Below, piece by piece: positions 7,327 through 15,406 of a stretch of 64,000 nucleotides of DNA; positions within the stretch are counted from its first letter, which is position 1; each line of letters starts with the position of its first letter. The notes beneath the pieces are model-generated. The model ran no database searches and was not told where the DNA came from. It was given only the letters and a program-made list of their open reading frames with translations. The stretch comes from Clostridium sp. (GTDB lineage: Bacteria > Bacteroidota > Bacteroidia > Bacteroidales > Muribaculaceae), in the NCBI GenBank assembly GCA_023663805.1, contig JAMPGR010000004.1, positions 1-64,000 of the forward strand, written 5' to 3'. The position numbers and the translations under genes are program-made.

Positions 7327-9552
7327 TCAGAGGTCGATTCGGGGGCGGCGGTTGCGGTGGGTCCAGCGTTTCTTCAGTTTGACCGCTTCGCGGTAATACT
7401 GCATGATTTTCAGCCAGAGGGTCGAGGGACGCGAGGCGAGGTCAGTCGACAGGGCTTCGGCCGAGGTGTTGGCCGTGATCAGCGGGTCGTCGCCGAACTG
7501 TTCGGGATAGATGACGACCAGGTTGTTCGACGAGAAATAGCGCTGGAGGAACGACGGGAGCTGGTCGAGATCGGTGTTGAAGGAGATCGACGTGCGGCGG
7601 GCGTTGACGACGATGAACAGGTCGTCGTCGAGAACGCGGTTGGCCAACAGGATGAAGTCGTCGAAATGTTCGACGTCGCGGTATTCGTGGCGTATCTCGT
7701 AGCGTCCGGCGCGGATGACGGCGCGGATGGTCTGGCGCGTGTGGGGGTGGGCGCAGAATATGACGCGGCAGCCGAGCTGGCGCGTCAGGTTCGCGACCCC
7801 TTCAACCCAGCGGCGGAAGCCGGTCTCGAACTCCGCCATCGGCGGGACGGCGACGACGACGCGCGTAACCGTGTTGACCGGAATGAAACAGCGCGAGATG
7901 ACAATCATGCGGTTTGTAGACCGGAGCAGTTGCTCGAGTTTTTCGCCGAAGAAGGAGTCAATCACTGCCGTGCGGCGGTGGAGCCCGATGAACAGTTCGG
8001 TTATGTCGCGTTCCTCGACGGTGTTGATTACGCCGGTCACGAAGTTCAGGTCGTAGCGCTCGATCGTCTCAATCTCCTCATCCATCGCAGCGGCCGAGTT
8101 GGCGGCCATATCGAGCGAATTGCGCCCGAGCGAACGCGACATCGCCGTGTTGTCGCTGCGGACATGGAGGGCGTAGATTCCGCTGCCGTCGGCGACCTTC
8201 CCGCGCATCAGCAGGGCCAGGTCGACCAGCTCGCGGGCGGTCATCGGGTTGGCGACAGGTATCAGTGTCCGCGTCGGGCGGCGGTGGCTGACCGCCTCGG
8301 CGATTGCCTGAACGGTGTCGGGGGTAGTCTCGGAGGCGATCATCGTCTTCATCTTCGTTGCAGCCGAGGCCGTGCCGATCGAGGAGACTGTGCAGGTCAC
8401 GAGGATCATCAGGACGGTCGCGTTCAGGATCGTCTCGCCGAAGATCCCCATATTGTAGCCGATCGTGACGACAGCGAGGGCGACGGCCGTGTGGGCGTTC
8501 GTCAGCTGGTAGAGCATCGAGCGGTCGACCGGGCGCATACGGAAGGTCTTCTGGGCAATCCATGCGGCAATCCATTTCGATAGCATCGCGACGGCCGACA
8601 TGACCAGGGCGATATAAATCGACGATTCGTCGGTCCAGATAACGCCGATGTTAATCAGCATCCCGACGCCGATCAGGAAGTAGGGGATGAAGATTGCGTT
8701 TCCGACAAACTCGAGGCGCGACATCAGTGGCGACCGGGCCGGAACATAGCGGTTCAGGACGAGCCCGGCGAAGAAGGCGCCGAAGACGCTCTCGACTCCG
8801 GCGAGATTGACGGCCTTCGCGGCGCCGAAGGCCATCGCCAGGATAAAGATGAACTGGAGAATGCCGTCGTTGAAGTGCTTGAAGAACCAGCGGGTAATGC
8901 GCGGATATGCGTAGGTCACGACAAGGCAGTAGAGGGCGAGCAACCCGATGATCCGCAGGATTTTCGCGACCGAGAATTCCCCCTCGCGGTAGACGCCTGT
9001 TACCCCCGCCAGGACAATCAGCGAGCCGAGGACGGTGAAGATCGTCGCCGTTACGGCGATAATGACCGCGGGCTGTTTCGTCAGGCCGAATCGCGAGACA
9101 ATCGGATAGGCAATCAGGGTGTGGGCACAGAACATCGAGGCGACAAGCAGCGATGTCAGCATGTCGAAGCCGAGCATGAAGAGCGACGCGAGCGTACCGA
9201 CAACCAGCGGCACGACGAACGTGTATGCTCCGAAGATGACACCCCGCCGGATATTCCGGCGGAGGTTGTACATATCGATCTCTATACCCGCCAGAAACAT
9301 CAGCCAGAGGATGCCGACCTGTCCGAACACTTCGAAACTCATATCGCGGTCGAGGATATTGAAGCCATAGGGTCCGACGGCGAGTCCGGCGACAATCAGG
9401 CCGATGATGTGGGGTATCTTCAGGCGGGTGAAGATTATGGGCGTGACGAGGATGATCAGCAGAACGACCAGAAAGATTGTGACCGGATCTGTGATCAGCG
9501 GGAAGACCCTCAGGAGGGGGCTCAGCGAAAGCAGTGGCAGCAGCGGTGACAA
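7327..9552 (-). CDS. cation:proton antiporter (CPA2 family) with a C-terminal universal-stress-like region
   Basis: 741 residues. Residues about 20-410 form a 12- to 13-helix Na+/H+ exchanger domain of the CPA2/KefB type, with FAGLVLNRYVPARSPLM and a central IPYFLIGVGMLINIG. The cytosolic remainder (about 435-720) resembles tandem universal stress protein-like modules (LIPVANPMTARELVDLALLM; VVVAVPPMAEFETGF). The protein would exchange Na+ or K+ for protons at the inner membrane and may sense a ligand through the C-terminal part; ion specificity cannot be told. It starts 20 bases after asd on the same strand and is probably co-transcribed with it. Confidence 0.88.
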   Translation of the reverse strand: MSPLLPLLSLSPLLRVFPLITDPVTIFLVVLLIILVTPIIFTRLKIPHIIGLIVAGLAVGPYGFNILDRDMSFEVFGQVGILWLMFLAGIEIDMYNLRRNIRRGVIFGAYTFVVPLVVGTLASLFMLGFDMLTSLLVASMFCAHTLIAYPIVSRFGLTKQPAVIIAVTATIFTVLGSLIVLAGVTGVYREGEFSVAKILRIIGLLALYCLVVTYAYPRITRWFFKHFNDGILQFIFILAMAFGAAKAVNLAGVESVFGAFFAGLVLNRYVPARSPLMSRLEFVGNAIFIPYFLIGVGMLINIGVIWTDESSIYIALVMSAVAMLSKWIAAWIAQKTFRMRPVDRSMLYQLTNAHTAVALAVVTIGYNMGIFGETILNATVLMILVTCTVSSIGTASAATKMKTMIASETTPDTVQAIAEAVSHRRPTRTLIPVANPMTARELVDLALLMRGKVADGSGIYALHVRSDNTAMSRSLGRNSLDMAANSAAAMDEEIETIERYDLNFVTGVINTVEERDITELFIGLHRRTAVIDSFFGEKLEQLLRSTNRMIVISRCFIPVNTVTRVVVAVPPMAEFETGFRRWVEGVANLTRQLGCRVIFCAHPHTRQTIRAVIRAGRYEIRHEYRDVEHFDDFILLANRVLDDDLFIVVNARRTSISFNTDLDQLPSFLQRYFSSNNLVVIYPEQFGDDPLITANTSAEALSTDLASRPSTLWLKIMQYYREAVKLKKRWTHRNRRPRIDL

Positions 9553-9572
9553 ACCGTCTCGGAAGGGGATAA

Positions 9573-10598
9573 TCAGTGGTTGAACTGTTTGCCGTGGCTG
9601 ATCAGATACTGCGCGATCTGGACGGCGTTCAGCGCGGCGCCTTTCTTAATCTGGTCGCCGACGATCCAGAACGTAATGCCGTTGGGGTTGGCCAGGTCTC
9701 GGCGTATACGGCCGACATAGACCGGATCGGCTCCGGCGACATAGAGGGGCATCGGGTAGCGGTTCGCCTCCGGCTCGTCGACGACGACGAGCCCTTCGGC
9801 GCGGCGCATCGCCTCGCGGACAGTCCCGATCTCGAGCGGCTCGGCGGTTTCGACCCAGATCGCCTCGCTGTGGGCTCTGAGCACCGGGACGCGGACACAC
9901 ATGGCGCTGACCGAGATTCCGGGGGCATGCATGATCTTGCGGGTCTCGTTGAACATCTTCATCTCCTCTTTCGTGTAGCCGTTGTCAGTGAACTGGTCGA
10001 TGTGCGGGATGACGTTATAGGCGAGCTGGTGGGCAAACTTGCTGACAGTCGGCTCCTCGCCGCGGCCGATTTCGCCATACTGGCCGACGAGTTCATCCAT
10101 CGCGGCGGCGCCGGCGCCGCTGGCGGCCTGGTATGAGGCGACATGTACGCGCGTGATCGGGCTGAGGTCGTTGATCGGCTTCAGGGCGACTACCATCTGG
10201 ATTGTCGTGCAGTTCGGGTTGGCGATAATGTTGCGGGGGGTGTCGAAGGCGTCGGCGCCGTTCACTTCGGGGACGACCAGCGGAACATCGCTGTCCATGC
10301 GGAAGGCGCTCGAGTTGTCGATCATAATGGCGCCGTGGGCGGTTATCAGACCGGCAAACTCGCGCGAGGTCGAGGCTCCGGCGGAGACAAAGGCGATATC
10401 GGTGTCGCGGAAGGCGTCGGGATCGTCGTGGGTCAGTTCGCGGACGGTATATTCCTTGTCGCGGAACCGGTATTTTCGTCCGGCCGAGCGTTTCGACCCG
10501 AAGAGGGTCAGGTTATCGATCGGGAAATTCTGCTGACGGAGAACTCGGAGGAACTCCTGTCCGACGGCACCGCTGGCGCCCACGATTGCAATATTCAT
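9573..10598 (-). CDS. asd: aspartate-semialdehyde dehydrogenase
   Basis: 341 residues, normal length. It reduces aspartyl phosphate to aspartate semialdehyde with NADPH, on the path to lysine, diaminopimelate, threonine and methionine. The nucleotide-binding loop GASGAVGQ is at residues 7-14 and the catalytic cysteine is in ANPNCTTIQ (Cys130). [16 protein letters not shown] and the C-terminal [16 protein letters not shown] are also family hallmarks. The gene has its own promoter (10629-10660) and leads into the antiporter gene. Confidence 0.96.
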   Translation of the reverse strand: MNIAIVGASGAVGQEFLRVLRQQNFPIDNLTLFGSKRSAGRKYRFRDKEYTVRELTHDDPDAFRDTDIAFVSAGASTSREFAGLITAHGAIMIDNSSAFRMDSDVPLVVPEVNGADAFDTPRNIIANPNCTTIQMVVALKPINDLSPITRVHVASYQAASGAGAAAMDELVGQYGEIGRGEEPTVSKFAHQLAYNVIPHIDQFTDNGYTKEEMKMFNETRKIMHAPGISVSAMCVRVPVLRAHSEAIWVETAEPLEIGTVREAMRRAEGLVVVDEPEANRYPMPLYVAGADPVYVGRIRRDLANPNGITFWIVGDQIKKGAALNAVQIAQYLISHGKQFNH

Positions 10599-10628
10599 CT
10601 CTTATCAGTCAATTAAGGATTACGGCCA

Positions 10629-10660
10629 CAAAGTTACGAATTTTCCGGTGAACGCCCAAA
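10629..10660 (-). promoter_or_regulatory. Bacteroidota-type promoter of asd
   Basis: On the minus strand TAACTTTG at 10629-10636 has TTTG at 10657-10660, 20 bases upstream. The asd start codon is at 10598. Confidence 0.65.
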
Positions 10661-10700
10661 TCGTCTGCCGATTCCGATTGTTTAACGGCGGTGGGCGGGA

Positions 10701-10728
10701 TTGTGGCCCGAAGGGGGCGCTAACTTTG
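10701..10728 (+). promoter_or_regulatory. Bacteroidota-type promoter of umuDC
   Basis: TAACTTTG at 10721-10728 with TTG at 10701-10703, a spacing of 17 bases, slightly shorter than at the other sites. It lies 25 bases before the umuD start. I found no repeat that I can confidently call a LexA box. Confidence 0.6.
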
Positions 10729-10753
10729 ACGCCGGAAACTGAAAAACTGGAAA

Positions 10754-11209
10754 ATGATGTCAACTACGCTTCAGATATATGTCGCCGACACGCGGTCGCA
10801 TCTGCCACTGCAGTATGCCGACGGGGGCGTGCGTGCCGGATTCCCCAGCCCGGCCCAGGACTACATAACCGAATCGATTGACCTTAACCGAGAACTGATA
10901 CTCCATCCGGCGGCGACATTCTACGCCCGCGTCGTCGGCGATTCGATGTCGGAAGAGGGGATAACCGAAGGTGATATCCTTGTCATCGACAAATCGATCG
11001 AACCGGAGGAGGGGGATCTGGCGGTCTGCTGCCTCGACGGGGAGTTTACCCTGAAGCGGCTCCGCTTCGAACGGGGCGGGGGGGTCTGGCTCCTCCCCTC
11101 GAACCGCCGTTACAAGCCAATCCACGTGACGGCCGAGACCGAATTCACGGTCTGGGGCATCGTGCTCCATACGATCAAGTCGAACCGCCGTCGCCCGACG
11201 GGGCGCTGA
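10754..11209 (+). CDS. umuD: UmuD-like S24 family self-cleaving protein (translesion polymerase accessory)
   Basis: 151 residues; peptidase S24/LexA-like fold without an N-terminal DNA-binding domain, which separates it from LexA. The probable self-cleavage site is Ala28-Gly29 (VRAGFPSP). The catalytic serine is Ser64 in GDSM and the general-base lysine is Lys101 in TLKR, so the dyad is intact. In the known system RecA-stimulated cleavage gives UmuD', which activates UmuC for error-prone lesion bypass. The second ATG (codon 2) is an equally possible start. It is followed 29 bases later by umuC and preceded by its own promoter. Confidence 0.92.
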   Translation: MMSTTLQIYVADTRSHLPLQYADGGVRAGFPSPAQDYITESIDLNRELILHPAATFYARVVGDSMSEEGITEGDILVIDKSIEPEEGDLAVCCLDGEFTLKRLRFERGGGVWLLPSNRRYKPIHVTAETEFTVWGIVLHTIKSNRRRPTGR

Positions 11210-11238
11210 GCGGCGCGGAAAGGAGGCGAATTTGTGCT

Positions 11239-12534
11239 ATGGTTGGACTGATCGACTGCGACAATTTCTTCTGCTCCTGCGAGCGTGTGTTCCGCCCTGA
11301 CCTGGCCCGCAGACCGGTCGTCGTTCTGAGCAACAACGACGGGTGTGTAGTCGCGCGCTCCCGCGAGGTCAAGGATCTCGGAATTCCCGAGGGGATCCCT
11401 TACTACCAGTTGCTCCAGCGCTACCCCGACGCCGGGATCGTTGCCTTCTCGTCGAACTATACGCTCTACGGCGACATGTCGGCGCGTATTATGTCGATCC
11501 TGCGCGAGGAGGCACCTGACGTCATCCAGTATTCGATCGACGAGGCGTTTCTCGATCTCGAGGGGATGGACCGGATCGACCTGAAACTCTGGGGTGAACG
11601 GCTCTGCCGGAGGGTGCTCCGCTCGACCGGAATGCCTGTCAGTCTTGGGATTGCCCCGAGCCGTACGCTGGCGAAGATGGCGAGCAAATATGCGAAACGC
11701 TATCCGGCCTACAACAAATGCTGCCTGATTGGCAACGACCGCCAGCGCGAGACCGCCCTGAGACTTTTCCCGGTCGGGGATGTCTGGGGAATCGGCCACC
11801 GGTCCGAGAAGGCGCTGGCGCAGTTCGGCGTCCGCTCGGCCTGGGATTTCGCCTCGATGCCGCGGCAGTTTGTCCGCTCGCGTTTCCATCTTCCCGGGGA
11901 GCGCACCTGGCGCGAACTGAACGGGGAGAACGTAATCGACATCGAGGCGATGGAGGGGACGGCGCGGAAGACGATCGTGACGAGCCGCAGTTTCCCGCAG
12001 ATGCTGACCGATATCGCCGACCTGCGGAGCCATGTCGCGAACTATGCCGCCCGTTGCGCGGCGAAACTCCGGCGCCAGGGGTCGGCCTGCTCGATGGTGA
12101 CGGTCTTCGTCCAGTCGAACCATTTCCGCGAAGACCTGCCGCAGTATGACCGGAGCGCATCGGCGACGTTCGCGACGCCGACCTGTGGCAGCGGAGAAAT
12201 TGTCCGTGCGGCGCTCGAGGTCCTCGACCATATCTTCCTCGATGGAATCCACTATAAACGCGGCGGCGTCATGGTCTCGGACATCTCCGAGGGTGACGCC
12301 GTCCAGCCCGACCTCTTCACCTTCGACAGCGCCGGGCGGCGGCGTGACAACGCGCTGTCGTCGTCGCTCGACCGGATCAACAGCCGCCTCGGGGCCGACA
12401 CCATCGTCTTCGGGTCGCAGCAATACCGCGACCGCGGCCCCGACGGACGCAGTGTCCGTTTCGTCAACGCGATCCGCCGGGCGATGAAGTCGCCCGACTA
12501 CACAACTTGCCTCGGCGCGCTGACCGTCGGTTGA
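11239..12534 (+). CDS. umuC: UmuC-like Y-family DNA polymerase (polymerase V catalytic subunit)
   Basis: 431 residues, normal length. The palm carboxylates are visible: Asp6 in LIDCDNFF and Asp101-Glu102 in YSIDEAFLDL. The stretch LGIAPSRTLAKMASKYAK belongs to the Y-family palm/thumb, and the helix-hairpin-helix-like GIGHRSEKALAQFGV follows. The C-terminal part (about 330-420) is the DUF4113-type tail common in UmuC. With umuD directly upstream it forms a two-gene mutagenic repair operon. A decayed region with tandem repeats begins 15 bases after the stop codon. Confidence 0.95.
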   Translation: MVGLIDCDNFFCSCERVFRPDLARRPVVVLSNNDGCVVARSREVKDLGIPEGIPYYQLLQRYPDAGIVAFSSNYTLYGDMSARIMSILREEAPDVIQYSIDEAFLDLEGMDRIDLKLWGERLCRRVLRSTGMPVSLGIAPSRTLAKMASKYAKRYPAYNKCCLIGNDRQRETALRLFPVGDVWGIGHRSEKALAQFGVRSAWDFASMPRQFVRSRFHLPGERTWRELNGENVIDIEAMEGTARKTIVTSRSFPQMLTDIADLRSHVANYAARCAAKLRRQGSACSMVTVFVQSNHFREDLPQYDRSASATFATPTCGSGEIVRAALEVLDHIFLDGIHYKRGGVMVSDISEGDAVQPDLFTFDSAGRRRDNALSSSLDRINSRLGADTIVFGSQQYRDRGPDGRSVRFVNAIRRAMKSPDYTTCLGALTVG

Positions 12535-12548
12535 CCCCCCGTCCGTCG

Positions 12549-12644
12549 AAAAAGATTTGTCTGTGCGTGAGGATTAGGCGAAAAAGATTTGTCTGTACGT
12601 GAGGATTTGGCCAAAAAGATTTGTCTGTGCGTGAGGATTTGGCG
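12549..12644. repeat. three tandem copies of a 32-bp repeat
   Basis: Copies lie at 12549-12580, 12581-12612 and 12613-12644 with no spacer and differ at only a few positions (for example TGCG/TACG and TTAGG/TTTGG). Each begins AAAAAGATTTGTCTGT. A fourth, degenerate start (AAAAAGGTTT) follows at 12645. The array begins 15 bases after umuC and ends where the DUF4143 pseudogene becomes recognisable. Lack of spacers excludes CRISPR. Function is unknown. Confidence 0.95.
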
Positions 12645-12649
12645 AAAAA

Positions 12650-12969
12650 GGTTTCATTGTACACGTAGCGGATGGCAGATATGATTATATAGAGACCGGA
12701 TTGCTTATCTCGATACGCAAAAACGTTAAGGATATACTGATACCAAGCGAAGAAGAAAAGATTTCCTGATTTCCGATGGTGTCAAGGTAATGCCTGTTGA
12801 GGTAAAATCATCGGGATATTCGCGGTGTGCATCCCTGGAGGCATTTTGTCGTAAGTTTTCCGACAGAATCAGTCAGCCATATTGTGTCAGCCCGAAGGAC
12901 CTTTCATCAAAGGAGGTCATAATCAACCTGCCGGTCTACCTGCTCCCGTTCCTGTTGGAAAACATCTGA
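12650..12969 (+). pseudogene. remnant of a DUF4143-type AAA ATPase with a large internal deletion
   Basis: Two fragments of one protein family are joined. The first (about 12650-12757) reads VADGRYDYIETGLLISIRKN and continues to a VKDILIPSEEE-like stretch, the sensor region after the Walker B motif in the widespread AAA+ ATPases that carry DUF4143. The second (about 12764-12969), in another frame, reads DFLISDGVKVMPVEVKSSGY and then runs through ISQPYCVSPKDL to INLPVYLLPFLLENI and a stop, the nuclease-like C-terminus of the same family. The N-terminal P-loop part and roughly 200 central residues are missing. It ends 43 bases from the DUF3037 gene. The family assignment is from recalled motifs. 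Confidence 0.8.
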
Positions 12970-13012
12970 GCGGCGTTCGGAGGAGGATCCTGACGGGAAT
13001 ATCCTCCTTATG

Positions 13013-13396
13013 TCAGTCGACCAGGCGGGCGTATAGGCGGTCGAAGGTCGCGTCGAGGTCGGAGCTCAGGCCGGGGTGGACGGGCGAGGTCTGGAGGACG
13101 CAACTCTTCGCGGCGGTCAGCCAGCGGAAACGCTCTTCGACGGGATAGCCGGCGATCGGTCCTGCCTCGGAGGCACCTTCGGCAACCGCGCGGAATCCGT
13201 CGAGCTGGCGTGAGATCTGCTCGAGGGTCAATTCGCCGCCAATCGCTGCCAGACGCGCCGGATCGAGCCCGTAGCGCAGCCGGATCCACCGACGCCGCTT
13301 CGACATCATCGCCAGACCAACATTGATAAACTCCCCGCGCTCGATGTCCGGAACGTAGCGCAGGACGGCATATTCATATAAGTTGTCGTCGTTCAT
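13013..13396 (-). CDS. DUF3037 domain-containing protein
   Basis: 127 residues. The N-terminus YEYAVLRYVPDIERGEFINV matches DUF3037, a small family of unknown function found beside HipA-like kinase genes in many bacteria. Its start overlaps the end of the HipA-like gene by 23 bases, implying translational coupling. It has no signal peptide or membrane segment and should act in the cytoplasm. It could be a partner, antitoxin or substrate of the kinase; the sequence alone does not decide. Confidence 0.85.
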   Translation of the reverse strand: MNDDNLYEYAVLRYVPDIERGEFINVGLAMMSKRRRWIRLRYGLDPARLAAIGGELTLEQISRQLDGFRAVAEGASEAGPIAGYPVEERFRWLTAAKSCVLQTSPVHPGLSSDLDATFDRLYARLVD

Positions 13397-14165
13397 TGAT
13401 CGCCTGTTGGGTGAAGATTTCTGAATTGTGGAATCTGAGGGTCAGGAACTGCCGGTAGACTTCGCGGAGTTCTCCGGGGGTCCCGGGCGCTCCTTCCCAG
13501 TCGAGCCACTGATCGGGAATCATCGAGGTTATCTCGCGGAAGAATTCGTCGTCTAGGCGCTCGTGGGCGCGGCGGTCGGCTCCCTCGAGGTCGGAGGCGC
13601 GGCGCAGAAGGGCATGGTCGCGGATGAAGGGGAATGGGGTTGTCGCCGTGCGTTCCCAGTCGGTCCAGCGGTGGTGGAAGTAGAGCGAGGCGCCGTGGTC
13701 GATCAGCCATGTCTCGCGGCCGTGCCAGAGGAGCATGTTGGTGTTCTTGACCGTACGGTCGACGTTCGTCAGGAACGCGTCGAGCCATACGATGTCCGAG
13801 GCCATTCGGTCGTCGACGGGGTTCGAGTACGGGTCGAGAGTCATCGCCCCGGAAAGAAAGTGGAGCCCGAGATTCAGGCCGCGACTGGCTTTCAGCAGGT
13901 CCTGGATCTCCTCGTCGGGTTCGGTCTGGCCGAAGCGTTCGTCGATGTCGAGAAAGACCATTTCGGGGAGGGGGAGGCCGAGGCGGCGGGCGACGAGACC
14001 GCCGATCAGTTCGGCGATCAGCGCCTTCGGGCCGTGGCCGGCGCCGCGGAATTTCACGACATAGCGGAAGCCGTCGTCGGCTTCGGCGAGGGCGGGGAGG
14101 GAACCACCCTCGCGCAGCGGCGCGATGTAGCGCGTCACTTTCTGGTGTCTCAGTTCGTCAGTCAT
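13374..14165 (-). CDS. HipA-like kinase-fold protein
   Basis: 263 residues, shorter than classical HipA (about 440) and matching the HipA-like kinases that pair with DUF3037. Visible kinase features are Lys38 in YVVKFRG (ATP contact), the catalytic loop DAFLTNVDRTVKNTN with Asp136 and Asn141, and a DFG-like DHG at 156-158 (WLIDHGAS). All look intact, so it is probably an active phosphotransferase. Classical HipA phosphorylates glutamyl-tRNA synthetase and causes dormancy; the target of this shorter group is not known to me. No HipB-type DNA-binding partner is present. A promoter candidate lies at 14339-14368, leaving a leader of about 170 bases that contains a 12-bp hairpin. Confidence 0.82.
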   Translation of the reverse strand: MTDELRHQKVTRYIAPLREGGSLPALAEADDGFRYVVKFRGAGHGPKALIAELIGGLVARRLGLPLPEMVFLDIDERFGQTEPDEEIQDLLKASRGLNLGLHFLSGAMTLDPYSNPVDDRMASDIVWLDAFLTNVDRTVKNTNMLLWHGRETWLIDHGASLYFHHRWTDWERTATTPFPFIRDHALLRRASDLEGADRRAHERLDDEFFREITSMIPDQWLDWEGAPGTPGELREVYRQFLTLRFHNSEIFTQQAINERRQLI

Positions 14166-14265
14166 GCTATAATAACAACGGCCGGAGGCGAACGGTTATT
14201 GCGTAGCGCTAAGATAGCCAAGATAGCTATTCTATCTAAATCAACTGTTCCGGCGCCATAAAGTA

Positions 14266-14293
14266 GACGGGACTGTCTCTCGACAGTCCCGTC
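14266..14293. terminator. perfect 12-bp terminator-like hairpin with no clear parent gene
   Basis: Arms GACGGGACTGTC (14266-14277) and GACAGTCCCGTC (14282-14293) with loop TCTC. It lies between two divergent genes, so it is not at the 3' end of either. Neither side has a strong T-run. It could be a leader attenuator of the HipA-like gene, the end of a short RNA, or the leftover terminator of a lost gene. Confidence 0.5.
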
Positions 14294-14338
14294 AGATGTG
14301 AAACCTTTAAAATTAAAAACCTTTGAAAAAACTATAGC

Positions 14339-14368
14339 CAAAATTAGACATTAATTTTGAAATAACAA
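14339..14368 (-). promoter_or_regulatory. candidate promoter for the HipA-like/DUF3037 operon
   Basis: On the minus strand TAATTTTG at 14339-14346 is a full -7 match and TTG at 14366-14368 lies 19 bases upstream. Transcription would start near 14333 and pass through the 14266-14293 hairpin before the start codon at 14165. Confidence 0.5.
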
Positions 14369-14473
14369 TAAAAATCGCGAAAAAATTAACAAAATATCGA
14401 ATTGCATCGATTTTATAGTCAAATTGCCGTTCAGAATTATTGCATGACTCTTTTCTGCTTCCGATTTTTTTCG

Positions 14474-14481
14474 TAACTTTA
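14474..14481 (+). promoter_or_regulatory. -7-like element upstream of rnz
   Basis: TAACTTTA differs from TAnnTTTG only at the last base and lies 10 bases before the rnz start codon. No well-spaced -33 TTTG is seen. Confidence 0.4.
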
Positions 14482-14491
14482 CGCTCGGATT

Positions 14492-15403
14492 ATGGAAACA
14501 ATGACTCTCGACATTCTCGGATGCGGTTCGGCATCGCCGACGCGCCGACACAACCCCGCCGGACAGATTCTCGAATACCGGGGATCATACTATATGATCG
14601 ACTGCGGCGAGGGTTCCCAGAAGCAGATGGCCGTCATGGGGCTGTCGCCTCACAAAATACAACATATCTTTCTGTCGCACCTCCACGGCGACCACTGTCT
14701 CGGACTCGTTCCGCTGCTGTCGTCGATGGGGCTCCACCAGAAGGGGGGAACCGTCACGATCCACACCTTCGCCGAGGGTGTCGACATCTTCCGCCGGATG
14801 ATCGACTTTTTCTGTGGCAAACCCGACTTCGATATCCGCTTCGAAACAATCGACCCCGACTCCCCTTCCCTGCTGCTCGAGACTAAAGGAATGACCGTCG
14901 AATCTTTCCCTCTACGCCACCGGGTTCCGGACGTCGGGTTCATCTTCCGCGAGAAACCGAAACCGCGCCATCTGCTCGGCGACATGCTCGAGTTCTATAA
15001 TGTTCCCCTCTATCAGCGAAATGCAATCAAACTCGGCGCGGACTTCACGACCGCCGACGGCCGCGTCATCCCGAATTCGCGCCTGACAACCGACCCCTCC
15101 CCCTCGGTCAGTTACGCCTACTGCTCCGACACCGCTTTCGACCAGCGGACGGCGGAGTATGTCGACGGCGTCGACTTGCTCTACCACGAAGCGACCTACG
15201 GAGATGTCGACCTCGCCAAGGCCGCTCCGCGTGGCCATTCGACTGCGCGGCAGGCGGCTGAGATAGCCCGGCTCGCCGGTGTCGGCCGTCTCCTGCTCGG
15301 CCACTTCTCGAAGGCGTCAGACGAAGAGCAGTTGCTTCGCGAGGCGCGCGAGGTTTTTCCGGCGACCGAACTGGCCTGTGAGGGTATGAGAATAGAGATT
15401 TGA
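14492..15403 (+). CDS. rnz: ribonuclease Z (tRNA 3'-end endonuclease)
   Basis: 303 residues, the normal short-form length. The metallo-beta-lactamase signature SHLHGDHCLG gives His63, His65, Asp67 and His68 for the two zinc ions; later metal ligands are in YCSDTAFD and LLYHEATYGD, and LGHFS near the end carries the last histidine. It cuts tRNA precursors after the discriminator base. The second ATG-type codon at residue 4 is also possible as start. It is followed 3 bases later by the deaminase gene, so the two tRNA-related genes form an operon. Confidence 0.95.
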   Translation: METMTLDILGCGSASPTRRHNPAGQILEYRGSYYMIDCGEGSQKQMAVMGLSPHKIQHIFLSHLHGDHCLGLVPLLSSMGLHQKGGTVTIHTFAEGVDIFRRMIDFFCGKPDFDIRFETIDPDSPSLLLETKGMTVESFPLRHRVPDVGFIFREKPKPRHLLGDMLEFYNVPLYQRNAIKLGADFTTADGRVIPNSRLTTDPSPSVSYAYCSDTAFDQRTAEYVDGVDLLYHEATYGDVDLAKAAPRGHSTARQAAEIARLAGVGRLLLGHFSKASDEEQLLREAREVFPATELACEGMRIEI

Positions 15404-15406
15404 ACT

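Larger units (their letters stand above)
14166..14491. other. AT-rich divergent intergenic region
   Basis: The gap between the HipA-like gene (minus) and rnz (plus). It holds repeated AGATAGC words at 14211-14240, a perfect 12-bp hairpin at 14266-14293, and a strongly AT-rich stretch from about 14300 to 14470 that contrasts with the GC-rich neighbours. A minus-strand promoter and a plus-strand -7-like element (14474-14481) lie in it. I see no convincing gene. Confidence 0.6.

Noticed and set aside
10640-10753. LexA operator upstream of umuD
   Set aside because: The gap has several short dyads, but none that I can match with confidence to a Bacteroidota SOS box.
11110-12423. 437-codon minus-strand frame opposite umuC
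   Set aside because: Shadow of the Y-family polymerase gene; no family features.
12549-12644. CRISPR array
   Set aside because: The 32-bp copies are contiguous with no variable spacers, there are only three, and no cas gene is nearby.
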